DNA from: a virus
Reading direction: 5' to 3' (one strand)
DNA: 40,875 bases
Virus record (IMG/VR): IMGVR_UViG_3300047586_000299
Span: 1 to 40,875 of that record
Below are positions 22,949-30,874 of the stretch, one piece after another. Every line of letters begins with the position of its first letter. Positions within the stretch are counted from its first letter, which is position 1. The position numbers were made by a program, and so were the translations under genes. The notes beneath the pieces were generated by a model. That model made no database searches, had not been told where the DNA came from, and saw only the letters and a program-made list of their open reading frames with translations.

Positions 22949-23173
22949 CCCTCTGCGTCTATCTGCGTTCCTCTGCGGTTCCCTTCTCTCTTTCCGCTTT
23001 CGCGTTTTCGCCCTTTCGGGCTTTCGTGATTCTCTCTGGCGCCGACCTCGAAAACTGCTATTACTAGCAGTTTTTCGCCCCGTCGCTTGGCGCTGCCCCG
23101 CCCCATCGTACACTTCGGCTGATTCACGCAGCCTCTCTGCGTCTCCGCGCCTCTGCGGTTCGTCTCTATCGTC
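22949..23173. repeat. repeat-rich intergenic region with terminator
   Basis: CCTCTGCGTCTATCTGCGTT, then a CGCTTTCGCGTTTTCGCCCT-type element with CGGGCTTTCGTGATT (about 22990-23034), then the hairpin at 23051-23075, then CTCTCTGCGTCTCCGCGCCT (about 23133-23152). No gene seen. Confidence 0.75.
23051..23075 (+). terminator. rho-independent-type terminator hairpin
   Basis: AAAACTGCTA (23051-23060) and TAGCAGTTTT (23065-23074) are perfect 10-bp complements around TTAC, ending in a T-run. The stem starts with As, so it could act in both directions. It separates the Tat-protein unit from the head genes. Confidence 0.6.
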
Positions 23174-23374
23174 ATGGCCGAAAAATCCCTCCCCGCCGGA
23201 ATCCTCGAAAACGCCCTCTCTCCGCAGTCCGTCACCACGCGCGACGGGGCGGTCACCAGCGTTTCGATCCCCGACCAGATCATGGCCGATCGCTACCTGG
23301 CCAGCCGCCAGGCGGCCACGGCCGGCCTGCCCGGCATCCGCCTCTTCCGCGTCCCCGGCGGCGACCCGGCCTGA
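23174..23374 (+). CDS. small protein in the gpW (head-tail joining) position
   Basis: A 66-residue protein directly before the portal gene, where lambda-type phages encode gpW (68 residues). The C-terminal half (IMADRYLASRQAATAGLPGI) resembles short proteins found at this site in related phages, where it may be a joining protein. The assignment rests on size and gene order, not on a sequence match. Confidence 0.5.
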   Translation: MAEKSLPAGILENALSPQSVTTRDGAVTSVSIPDQIMADRYLASRQAATAGLPGIRLFRVPGGDPA

Positions 23375-23488
23375 AGCAACGTAGGGCGTAGGGAGTAGGG
23401 AGTAGGGCGATTGAACGCCCCACGCCCCACGCCCTTCTCCCCACGCCCCGCGCCCTACGCCCCACGCCCTCCTCCCCACGCCCCACGC
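23375..23488. repeat. GGGCGTAGGGAGTAGGG intercistronic palindrome
   Basis: GTAGGGCGTAGGGAGTAGGG (about 23381-23400) pairs with CCCCACGCCCCACGCCCTTC (about 23417-23436) and further CGCCCTACGCCCCACGCCC copies. The arms end exactly at the portal ATG. A longer frame for the portal would translate these repeats. Confidence 0.85.
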
Positions 23489-24979
23489 ATGGCCTGGTTC
23501 CGTTCCGTTCTGGATCGCATTTTACCCCGCGGCGCTCCGCCGACGCTGGCGGCCCCGCGCGTGGCCCGGGCCAGTTACGACATCGCGCAAACGTCCGTCG
23601 AGAACACGGCCCACTGGCAGCACGCCGACAATTTCGACGCCGACCGGGCCAACTCTCCCCAGGTCCGCCAGACCGCTCGCAACCGCTCGCGCTACGAGAC
23701 GAACAACAATCCCTCGCTCCAGGGCGTCGTGCGAACCATGGTCCACTTCGAGGTGGGCCAAGAAGGGCCGGCCCTGCACGCCGAGCACGCCGACAAGGAC
23801 TTTGCCGACGAGGTCGAGAACCGCTGGAATCAGTGGTGGAACGCCACGGGCGGGGCCGACAAGCTGGCCGCGATGACCTACGCCCGGATCGTCGACGGCG
23901 AGAGTTTTGCCCGCCTGGGCCACAATCCGAACCTCGACGATCCGGTGCAGCTCGATTGGCAGCCGTTCGAGGCGGACCGCTGCTACACGCTCTGGCTGCC
24001 CTACCAGACGCCCAACCGCATTGACGGCATCTGGTTCGACGACTGGGGCAATCCGACCTACTACGACATCGCCCGCTTCCATCCGGGCGGCACGTTCCCC
24101 ATGCCGAGCTGGCTGTGGGACACGGTCCCCGCGCAATACGTCCTGCACCTCTACACGCCCGAGCGGCCCAATCAGCACCGCGGCATGCCCGAGATGGGCA
24201 GCTCGCTCGATCTGTGGAGCGATCGCCGCCGGCACCGCAAGGCGACGATCCGCGCCGCCGAGACGGCCGCCGACATTGCGCTCTTCCTCACGACCAACAT
24301 GCCGGCCAGCGGCACGGCCGCCGAGGTCAACGACCCCGGCGCAATCCCGATCCCGCGCGGCTCGATGATGTGCGCGCCCGAGGGCTACGACGCCAAGCAG
24401 ATCGCCTCGGAGCATCCCAACGGGACCTACGAGGGCTTCTCGGCCGAGACCTTGAACGAAGCCTGTCGGCCCGGCAGCGTGCCGCTCAACATCGCCAAGT
24501 GCGATTCATCGCGCTACAACATGGCCTCGGGCCGGCTCGATATCACCACGTTCTACAGCGCGGTCGGCGTCCACCAGGCCCGCACGAGCCGCCAGGTCCT
24601 GGCCCGCCTGTTCGTGGCCTGGTACCGAGAAGCCCGCGCCGTCTACGGCTGGGAGTCGCGCGAAGCAGGCGAGGTCCCTGGCCAGCAATGGCTGTGGCAC
24701 GGCCAGCCGCACAGCGACCCCGAGGCCGAGCAAAACGCCGACGAGTCGGCCGTCTCGACCGGCACGAAGGGCTTGCAGGAGATCTACGCCCGCCGGCGGG
24801 TCGATTGGAAGCGCCGCGCCCCGCTGAACGCCCAGGCGATGGGTTTCAAGACGACCGACGAGTATCTGGCCTGGATTCGCGGCAACCTCACGATTGCCAA
24901 GGGCGGCGGCAGCACTGAAGAAGTGGCCAGTGGCCAGGGGCCAGTGGCTAGCGAAGAGAAGACTTCCACTTCCTCCTAA
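23489..24979 (+). CDS. portal protein (lambda gpB family)
   Basis: A 496-residue portal subunit; twelve would form the ring through which DNA enters the capsid. Family features include RNRSRYETNNNPSLQGVVRT (about 63-82), the clip/stem region with AETAADIALFLTTN (about 255-268), SSRYNMASGR (about 338-347) and RQVLARLFVAWYREA (about 367-381). The ATG at 23489 was chosen because upstream codons are repeat DNA. Residues 478-496 come from an AGTGGCCAGTGGCC repeat that extends the natural C-terminus. The neighbours fit: terminase upstream, protease-capsid fusion downstream. Confidence 0.88.
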   Translation: MAWFRSVLDRILPRGAPPTLAAPRVARASYDIAQTSVENTAHWQHADNFDADRANSPQVRQTARNRSRYETNNNPSLQGVVRTMVHFEVGQEGPALHAEHADKDFADEVENRWNQWWNATGGADKLAAMTYARIVDGESFARLGHNPNLDDPVQLDWQPFEADRCYTLWLPYQTPNRIDGIWFDDWGNPTYYDIARFHPGGTFPMPSWLWDTVPAQYVLHLYTPERPNQHRGMPEMGSSLDLWSDRRRHRKATIRAAETAADIALFLTTNMPASGTAAEVNDPGAIPIPRGSMMCAPEGYDAKQIASEHPNGTYEGFSAETLNEACRPGSVPLNIAKCDSSRYNMASGRLDITTFYSAVGVHQARTSRQVLARLFVAWYREARAVYGWESREAGEVPGQQWLWHGQPHSDPEAEQNADESAVSTGTKGLQEIYARRRVDWKRRAPLNAQAMGFKTTDEYLAWIRGNLTIAKGGGSTEEVASGQGPVASEEKTSTSS

Positions 24980-25014
24980 CCACTAACCACTCGCCACTAT
25001 CCACTACTCCTGCC
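24928..25014. repeat. GTGGCCAGTGGCC palindromic repeat spanning a stop codon
   Basis: GAAGTGGCCAGTGGCCAGGG (about 24920-24939) lies in the portal C-terminal codons. The inverse ACCACTAACCACTCGCCACT (about 24980-24999) lies after the stop, just before the next ATG. The hairpin thus straddles the junction. Confidence 0.8.
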
Positions 25015-27564
25015 ATGGACGAATATCTCCCCCGCGAAAACGAGCACGCCGCCTGGATGCAGGCCACGCCCGAGCTTTTCCTGCATGAGAGCTTCGTCTC
25101 GGAAGACGTCGAGGCGGGCGTTCGTTGCGTGCAGGGCACGCTGAAGGACGGCGACGGCGCCATGCAGCCGTGTGCCTACCTGTTCGACCGCGGCACGTTC
25201 AGCGCCGACAGGGCACAAGCCTGGCTGGCCGGCAAAGAGATCGCCTGCGCCAAGTTCGAGCCGTCGAAGGATGACACGTACAAGCAGATGACCGCCAGCG
25301 CCCCGCGGCAGTTGCGCTTTGCCGCCGCCGCCGCTATCGCCCAAACCGGCGAGGTCGCCGGCAGCTCAGTCACGCCCAAGCTCCCCAAGATCGAGATCCT
25401 CGCCTACTCGGGCGGCCCCTTGAATCTCGACGGCTTCCCGATCCCGGTGGTGGTGAACATCGCCGGCATCCAGTTCGACGCCGAGCAAACGCCCGTTTTG
25501 AAAGACCACGACTCCGCCCTGGTGGTTGGCCACGGCCTGGTCAGCACGACCGTCGACACGATCTCCCTTTCCGGCGAGGTCTCCGGGACGGGCCCGGCGG
25601 CTCGCGAGGTCGTCGCCGCGGCGAAGAACGGTTTCAAGTGGCGCAGCTCGATCGGCTGCGAGCTGGTGGGCGATCACGAGATCATTCGCCCGGGCGAGAC
25701 GCTTTCGGCCAATGGCCAGCGCTTCGAGGGGCCCATTCTATATTGGCCGGCTTCTCGCCTGAAGGAGATCTCCGTTCTGGGCAACGGGGCCGACTACACC
25801 TCTTCCGTTTCGATCGCCGCCCGCGCCGCCAGCGCCCTACTCTCCACTCCCCACTCCCCACGCTCTTCCTCCCTCTCTTCTCCCTTCTCTTCGAGGACCT
25901 CCTTCATGGATCCCATTTTCAGCCAATGGCTGACCGACGCCGGCTTCGATCCGGCGGCCGTCGCCGCCAACCCCACCCAGCTCCGCACGCTGACCGCCTC
26001 GTGGCGGCGTGAAACGAGCCATGCCGAGCTGCAGACCGACATCACCGCCGTTCTCGACGAAACCCGCCGCGAACTGCGCGCCGTGGCCGGCGCGGAAGTC
26101 TCGCGCCTGAACACCATCGCCAAGCTGCACGACGAGGTCGTCGGCGCGTGGGCGCTGGACCTCAAGGATCATCGCGAGATTCGCGCCCGGGCCGCCGACC
26201 TCCGCCGCCAGGCGACGGAAGAGAACTGGACCTCCGAGCGGGCCGAAGTCGCGTTCTTGCGCATGGGCCGTCCGCAGCGCGTCGTCACCGCCAACTACGG
26301 CGCCACCGAGATGCAGCCGCGCGTTTTGCTGGCCGCCGCCTGCCGTTCGTGCATGATGCCCGAAGCGGCCCTCTCGCGTCAGTTCGACGCCGAGACGCTC
26401 GACCAGGCCAGCCGCCGCTATCCGACCATCGGGCTGAAGCAGCTCCTGGTCGAGGCGGCCGCCGCCCGCGGCTGGAGTGGCCGCTGGATCCAGAACGACG
26501 AGGACATCCGCGAAGTCCTGCACTACGCGCTGCCCCCGTGGTCTCCCGAGAACAGCCGCCGCCAGTTGACGGCCGAGGCATCGACCTTCGCCCTGCCCGG
26601 CATCCTCTCCAGCCTGGCCAACAAGTTCCTCTACCAGGGGTTCTGGGCGGTCGAGTCCGCGTGGCGTGAGATCGCCGCCAGCCGGCCGGTGAGCGACTTC
26701 AAGCCGCATCACTCGTTCCGCTTCTACGGCGACCTGACCTACGAGAAGGTCGGCGCCAACGGCGAGATCAAGCACGGCTCGGTCGGCGAGCTGCAATACG
26801 TGAACGCGGCGCAGACCTACGCCAAGATGTTCACGACGACCCGCCAGGACATCCGCAACGACGACCTGGGCGCCTTGGCGCAACTGCCGCAGGCGATGGG
26901 CATGGGCGCGGCCTACGCGCTCAACGAAATCTTCTGGAAGCTGTGGCTCGGCAACACGCAGGCCACCGCCGCGATCACCGCCGGCGCCGGCGGCCGCAAG
27001 GCCCCCACGGTCGGCTCCAGCACGGCCACGTTCTGGTCGACCAACAACACCAACTACATCTCCGGCGCGGCCTCCGCGCTGGGATCGACGGCGTTGACCA
27101 CGGCCGAGAAGACGTTCAACGAGCAGACCAAGCCCGACGGGCACCCGCTGGGCATCCCGGCCGAGATTCTGCTGGTGCCGCCCGCGCTCAAGAACGTCGC
27201 CGACCGCCTCTTCACCAGCGACAAGCTGTATGAAGCGGTTTTGGGCCTGGCATCGACCGCGGCCGCCTCGAAGGACGTGGTGCCGACCGACAACCCGCAC
27301 AAGGGTCTGTTCAAGGTCGTCATGTCGCGCTACCTGTCCGCCGCGATCGGCTACACGGGTTCGAGCGACACCGCCTGGTGGCTCATGGCCGCGCCGGCCG
27401 TGCTGCCGTGCTGCGAGATCGCGTTCCTCGACGGTCAGCAGACGCCGACCGTGCAAAGCTCCGAAGCCGATTTCAACGTGCTGGGAATCCAGCACCGCGG
27501 TTTCTTCGACTTCGGCTGCGCCCTGACCGAGTGCCGCGGCTCGCTCATGTCCGCCGGGGCCTGA
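25015..27564 (+). CDS. prohead protease-major capsid protein fusion (gpT-like capsid)
   Basis: An 849-residue fusion. Residues 1-110 resemble the leading domain of phage proteases. Residues 125-272 form the protease: His165 (VLKDHD), His173 (VVGHG), Ser211/212 (WRSSIG) and the LKEISVLGNGADYTS end. Residues 276-296 are encoded by a CTCCACTCCCCACTCC repeat. Residue 298 (ATG at 25906, GAGGA upstream at 25893-25897) starts the capsid part, which has the gpT-like TTRQDIRNDDLGAL segment near 618-631. Protease and capsid could be made as one polyprotein cleaved later, or capsid could also start internally at 25906. Confidence 0.85.
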   Translation: MDEYLPRENEHAAWMQATPELFLHESFVSEDVEAGVRCVQGTLKDGDGAMQPCAYLFDRGTFSADRAQAWLAGKEIACAKFEPSKDDTYKQMTASAPRQLRFAAAAAIAQTGEVAGSSVTPKLPKIEILAYSGGPLNLDGFPIPVVVNIAGIQFDAEQTPVLKDHDSALVVGHGLVSTTVDTISLSGEVSGTGPAAREVVAAAKNGFKWRSSIGCELVGDHEIIRPGETLSANGQRFEGPILYWPASRLKEISVLGNGADYTSSVSIAARAASALLSTPHSPRSSSLSSPFSSRTSFMDPIFSQWLTDAGFDPAAVAANPTQLRTLTASWRRETSHAELQTDITAVLDETRRELRAVAGAEVSRLNTIAKLHDEVVGAWALDLKDHREIRARAADLRRQATEENWTSERAEVAFLRMGRPQRVVTANYGATEMQPRVLLAAACRSCMMPEAALSRQFDAETLDQASRRYPTIGLKQLLVEAAAARGWSGRWIQNDEDIREVLHYALPPWSPENSRRQLTAEASTFALPGILSSLANKFLYQGFWAVESAWREIAASRPVSDFKPHHSFRFYGDLTYEKVGANGEIKHGSVGELQYVNAAQTYAKMFTTTRQDIRNDDLGALAQLPQAMGMGAAYALNEIFWKLWLGNTQATAAITAGAGGRKAPTVGSSTATFWSTNNTNYISGAASALGSTALTTAEKTFNEQTKPDGHPLGIPAEILLVPPALKNVADRLFTSDKLYEAVLGLASTAAASKDVVPTDNPHKGLFKVVMSRYLSAAIGYTGSSDTAWWLMAAPAVLPCCEIAFLDGQQTPTVQSSEADFNVLGIQHRGFFDFGCALTECRGSLMSAGA
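25838..25905 (+). repeat. in-frame repeat joining protease and capsid
   Basis: CTACTCTCCACTCCCCACTC (about 25838-25857) and the pyrimidine leader TCTTCCTCCCTCTCTTCTCC match the DNA that precedes starts of free-standing genes. Here no stop intervenes, so it is translated as a Ser/Pro-rich linker. Confidence 0.75.
25906..27564 (+). CDS. major capsid protein, possible internal start
   Basis: The same frame as the fusion, starting at ATG 25906 with GAGGA ten bases upstream. It would give a free 552-residue major capsid protein (MDPIFSQWLTDAGFD to SAGA). The leader has the form seen before many separate late genes here. Mu gpT-type capsid proteins are usually shorter (about 300), so the extra N-terminal ~200 residues, largely helical (ETRRELRAVAGAEVSRLNTI), may act as a scaffold-like delta region. 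Whether the fusion, the short form or both are made cannot be read from sequence. Confidence 0.55.
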   Translation: MDPIFSQWLTDAGFDPAAVAANPTQLRTLTASWRRETSHAELQTDITAVLDETRRELRAVAGAEVSRLNTIAKLHDEVVGAWALDLKDHREIRARAADLRRQATEENWTSERAEVAFLRMGRPQRVVTANYGATEMQPRVLLAAACRSCMMPEAALSRQFDAETLDQASRRYPTIGLKQLLVEAAAARGWSGRWIQNDEDIREVLHYALPPWSPENSRRQLTAEASTFALPGILSSLANKFLYQGFWAVESAWREIAASRPVSDFKPHHSFRFYGDLTYEKVGANGEIKHGSVGELQYVNAAQTYAKMFTTTRQDIRNDDLGALAQLPQAMGMGAAYALNEIFWKLWLGNTQATAAITAGAGGRKAPTVGSSTATFWSTNNTNYISGAASALGSTALTTAEKTFNEQTKPDGHPLGIPAEILLVPPALKNVADRLFTSDKLYEAVLGLASTAAASKDVVPTDNPHKGLFKVVMSRYLSAAIGYTGSSDTAWWLMAAPAVLPCCEIAFLDGQQTPTVQSSEADFNVLGIQHRGFFDFGCALTECRGSLMSAGA

Positions 27565-27772
27565 TCGACAGTCTCCTGCCCTCCGCTTCCTGCCCCTCTC
27601 TCGCTTGCGGGAGAGGGGCGGGAACGAGGGTGGCAGGAAGGGATTAGGGATTAGCGATTGGGGATTAGACCTGAACCCTGAACCCTGAACCCTCTTTTCT
27701 AATCCCCAATCCCCAATCCCTTCCTCTCTTCCCTTCCCCTCGTCTACTTCTCCTCTCTAAGGACTCTTCACT
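27565..27772. repeat. hairpin and mixed repeats after the capsid gene
   Basis: GCCCCTCTC (27592-27600) and GAGAGGGGC (27611-27619) form a strong 9-bp hairpin that could attenuate transcription after the capsid gene. GGGATTAGGGATTAGCGATT (about 27641-27660) pairs with CTAATCCCCAATCCCCAATC (about 27699-27718) around CCCTGAACCCTGAACCC units. The leader then has AAGGACTCTTCACT before the ATG. Confidence 0.8.
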
Positions 27773-28975
27773 ATGACTCAGACCGCAGCAGTCTACTACG
27801 ATCGCGGCTGGGACGTTGACTACACTCCGTCCAGCTACGTCTACGCCGGCGACGTCGTCCTCGTTGGCACCATCCCGATGGTCGCCCGTGGCGACATCGC
27901 CGCCAACGAGAAGGGCTCGCTGGCCACGGCCGGCGTGTTCCTGGTTCCGAAAGACGCCAGCGTCTTCGCCGCCGGCGACGCGGTGTACTGGAACGCATCG
28001 GCGACCGACCTCGGCAACAACACCGGCGCGGCCTCCAACTCCGCCAGCGGCGCGAACCTCATGGGCGTGACCGTGATCGCCGCCAATGCGGCGGCCACCA
28101 CGGTCGAGACGCTCTTGCACGCCGCCAAGCGCACGGCGACGATCGCCGGCGCGGTCACCGCCACCGACATCACCGGCAGCGATAGCGCACTCTCGATCAC
28201 CGGCCTGGCCGGCGCCGGGGTCGGCGGCACAGTGACCATCGTCGGGGCAACCGGCGCGGCCACCTACGCCGGCGGCCTGGTCAGTATGACCGGCGGGGCC
28301 GGCAACACGACCGGCGACGGCAACACGGCCAGCATGGTCGGCGGGGCCTCCGGCACCGGCGCGACCGGCAACGGGGCCGCGGCCATCGTGACCGGCGGTG
28401 CGGCCCTCTCGGTCACCGGCAACGGCGGCCCCGTGACCGTGGCCGCAGGAGTGGCCACCAACAGCGGAACCGGCGGCCCAGTCACCGTGTATTCCGGGGC
28501 CTCGGCCGCGGCCAACGGCACGGCCGGCGCCCTGACGATCGACACCGGGGCCAAAACCGGCGGCACGGCCGGCGCGCTCTCGATCGGTGCAACCAACGCC
28601 GGCGTCATCACCATCGGCGGCGCCAACAGCACCTCGCTTACGCTGGGCAAAAACCCGCGTGTCCCCTTCGCCAGCGTGGCGGCCACCGGCACGGTCATCG
28701 GCAACGCCGCGGCCGTCGTCGAGGGCTGGACGCTGGTCACCGGCGCCGACAACTCGGCCGGCATCCAGTTGCCCACCTGCGTCAACGGCGCGAAGTGCAT
28801 GATTATCAACCAGAACACGGTGAAGACGCTGAAGATCTACCCGCCCACGGCGAAGCAGATCAACGGCGCAGGCGCCAACAACGCCATCACCCTGGTTGCC
28901 AACGGCACGGCCATGTTCGCCAGCGAAGGCGCCAACGCCTACTACGGCGGCCTGTTCGCCGGCATCATGTCGTAG
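27773..28975 (+). CDS. capsid decoration-type protein (DUF2190-like) with repetitive extension
   Basis: A 400-residue protein directly after the capsid gene. Residues 1-118 match the DUF2190 capsid-decoration pattern (AGDVVLVGTIPMVARGDIAA, ...VYWNASATDLG...LMGVTVIAANA). Residues 120-290 are a low-complexity Gly/Ala/Thr/Val/Asn domain of short repeats (GGAGNTTGDGNTASMVGGAS), which suggests a beta-solenoid or fibrous extension. Residues 290-400 form a further beta domain (KCMIINQNTVKTLKIYPPTA). Decoration proteins trimerise on the capsid surface. The extra parts would be displayed on the virion exterior and are candidate substrates for the glycosyltransferase-like gene that follows. Confidence 0.7.
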   Translation: MTQTAAVYYDRGWDVDYTPSSYVYAGDVVLVGTIPMVARGDIAANEKGSLATAGVFLVPKDASVFAAGDAVYWNASATDLGNNTGAASNSASGANLMGVTVIAANAAATTVETLLHAAKRTATIAGAVTATDITGSDSALSITGLAGAGVGGTVTIVGATGAATYAGGLVSMTGGAGNTTGDGNTASMVGGASGTGATGNGAAAIVTGGAALSVTGNGGPVTVAAGVATNSGTGGPVTVYSGASAAANGTAGALTIDTGAKTGGTAGALSIGATNAGVITIGGANSTSLTLGKNPRVPFASVAATGTVIGNAAAVVEGWTLVTGADNSAGIQLPTCVNGAKCMIINQNTVKTLKIYPPTAKQINGAGANNAITLVANGTAMFASEGANAYYGGLFAGIMS

Positions 28976-29158
28976 CGACCCTGGGGAAGAGGGATTAGGG
29001 ATTGGGGATTAGAAATCCCTGAACCCTGAACCCTCATCCCTCAATGTTTCCTTGCGGGATTCTCGATTCTTCTCTTGGACCGGTCCGGCTGGTTGGGGCC
29101 GGCGCGCTCTCCCGCGGCGCGCCGGTCCCGCCGGCCCTCACTTCGCGGGAACCTTTTC
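28976..29158. repeat. palindromic repeats before the GT/radical-SAM gene
   Basis: AGGGATTAGGGATTGGGGAT (about 28988-29007) with CCCTGAACCCTGAACCC. Then GGACCGGTCC, and CCGGCGCGC (29099-29107) pairing perfectly with GCGCGCCGG (29117-29125). TTGCGGGA near 29053 has an approximate inverse-side partner TTCGCGGGAA near 29142. Confidence 0.75.
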
Positions 29159-30760
29159 ATGTCAACTCCTGACTTCCAACTCCCCACTCCCGACGCCCAA
29201 CATTCGGTCTACCTGGCCGTACCCGGCGTGCAATTCTGCTGGGGCACTTTCATCGGCGTCTTGAACGCCACGAGCCGCCACGTCGTACATCCCTACAACG
29301 GCGGCGGCGGCTTTTCTTGCGTGTTCGACTTCAACGTGTTGTGGGCAGATGCGCTGAATCGCTTCGAGGCGGGGGAGATCACCCACTTCGCCATGCTGCA
29401 CGGCGACATCGTGCCCGACGTCCAGCAGCGCTGGCTCGACATCCTCCTGGAGGAGATGGACGCCCGCGACGCCGAACTGGTTTCCGCCCCGTCGCCGATC
29501 AAGGACGATCGCGGCGTCACGTCCACCGGCATCTGCGACCTGGCCGACACCTGGCGGCCCTGGCGGCGCTTCACGATGCGCGAACTGTGCGAGCAGCTCC
29601 CCGAGACGTTCGACCACGTCGCGGCCGGCTACCCCGATCGCCCCTTGCTGCACAACACGTGCTGCTGGGTGTGCGACCTGCGCAAGCCAGTGTTCCGCGA
29701 AACCAACTCCGACGGCTCGCTGAAGATGCTCTTCCGCTTCCCGGAGCGGATCGTCCGCGATGGGGCAGGGCACTGGCTGAAGCAGGCCGAGAGTGAAGAC
29801 TGGGTGCTATCGCGCGAGCTGTGGGAGCGCGGGGCCAAGAACACCTGGATCACGCGCCGCGTCCGCCTGCAGCACCGCGGCATGCACGAATGGCCCAACG
29901 ATCGGGCCTACGGCCGCTACAAGGACGGCGACGAAGACACGCGCGACAAGTGGGGCGCGGCCGTCGACGCATTGCCATTGCGTCTGGTGCAACTCTTGAA
30001 TTTCGAGCTGAGCCCCAAGTGCAACCTTGGCCGGAAGCACACGGAGTGCCCCAATCAGCACCCGGGGCGTTTCGCCGGCCTTTCGACCGCCGCCCGGCTC
30101 GACGACGACACGATCGTCCGCTCGGCCGTGGCCGCCTACCGCGACCTGGGCTTCAGCGGCCTCGTGGGATGGGCCTACTACAACGAGCCGCTCTTGGAGG
30201 CGGACCGCATGTTCCGCTTGATGGACCGCATCAAGGCGGAAGTGCCGCAAGCCCGTTTCATCCTCTGGACCAACGGCACGCTCATTCCCGCAGACTGCGC
30301 CGCCTACCGGCAGTTCGCGCAGATCGTGGTTTCGGGCTACGACGACGTGCCCGAGAGTCGCCGCGGCTTCGAGCGCCTGGCCGCGCTGAACATCCCTTGC
30401 GACTTCCGCCCGCATGCCGGGCTGGATAACCGCCTCGTGCAGATCACGCCGGCCGATCCGGCCGCGGCCTGCCTGCGGCCGTTCGTCGAGTTCCCCATCG
30501 ACTGCTACGGCAACGTACACCTGTGCTGTTACGACTGGCGCGGCGGCGGCACCCCCGGCAACATCCTCCTGGAAGGTCTCCCCCTCGTCGCCCGCCGCTG
30601 GCGCGACGGCCTCTCTGCGATCGCCGGACCCGCGATGACCCAAGAAGCCCCGGCGACGTGTCGCACGTGCGGTCACCGCTGGGACCGTTATCAGCAGCAC
30701 GACGCGGCGATCGTGGCCCGCGCCGAGCGCTGGCGTGGCCAATTGGCCACTTCCGCCTGA
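29159..30760 (+). CDS. glycosyltransferase-like + degenerate radical-SAM/SPASM-like fusion
   Basis: A 533-residue protein in the head operon. Residues 20-250 resemble a GT-A glycosyltransferase: FAMLHGDIVPDVQQRWLDIL replaces the usual DxD, and EDWVLSRELWERGAKNTW plus LQHRGMH fit the family's end. Residues 280-420 align by pattern with radical-SAM TIM barrels (FELSPKCNLGRKHTEC, YYNEPLLEADRMFRLMDRIK, FILWTNGTL), but CxxxCxxC is absent: only Cys288 and Cys297 are there. Residues 438-504 look SPASM-like: Cys438, 449, 456, 457, 501 and 504. A role in modifying a virion protein is an inference. The ATG at 29159 was chosen; earlier codons are repeat DNA. Confidence 0.6.
   Translation: MSTPDFQLPTPDAQHSVYLAVPGVQFCWGTFIGVLNATSRHVVHPYNGGGGFSCVFDFNVLWADALNRFEAGEITHFAMLHGDIVPDVQQRWLDILLEEMDARDAELVSAPSPIKDDRGVTSTGICDLADTWRPWRRFTMRELCEQLPETFDHVAAGYPDRPLLHNTCCWVCDLRKPVFRETNSDGSLKMLFRFPERIVRDGAGHWLKQAESEDWVLSRELWERGAKNTWITRRVRLQHRGMHEWPNDRAYGRYKDGDEDTRDKWGAAVDALPLRLVQLLNFELSPKCNLGRKHTECPNQHPGRFAGLSTAARLDDDTIVRSAVAAYRDLGFSGLVGWAYYNEPLLEADRMFRLMDRIKAEVPQARFILWTNGTLIPADCAAYRQFAQIVVSGYDDVPESRRGFERLAALNIPCDFRPHAGLDNRLVQITPADPAAACLRPFVEFPIDCYGNVHLCCYDWRGGGTPGNILLEGLPLVARRWRDGLSAIAGPAMTQEAPATCRTCGHRWDRYQQHDAAIVARAERWRGQLATSA
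30735..30750. repeat. perfect 16-bp palindrome GTGGCCAATTGGCCAC
   Basis: Lies in the last codons of the preceding gene. The same core occurs at 540-553, 753-770 and 39786-39803. Confidence 0.8.
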
Positions 30761-30874
30761 AAGAAAGCCAACCACGAAAGACACGAACCACACGAAACCA
30801 TTCCGATCTTTCTGTCCATCATCTTTCTGTCCTGCCTCTTTCGTGTCTTCCGTGTCTTTCGTGGTTTCCCTCCC
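30761..30874. repeat. CACGAAAGACACGAACC hairpin with ATCTTTCTGTC units
   Basis: CCACGAAAGACACGAACCAC (about 30772-30791) pairs with TTTCGTGTCTTCCGTGTCTT and TCGTGG (about 30839-30864). In the loop, ATCTTTCTGTCCATC and ATCTTTCTGTCCTGC match the arms of the hairpin at 14989-15035. Confidence 0.85.

Noticed and set aside
25837-27495. A 552-residue minus-strand gene
   Set aside because: Antisense shadow of the capsid gene created by high GC at third positions; no recognisable features.
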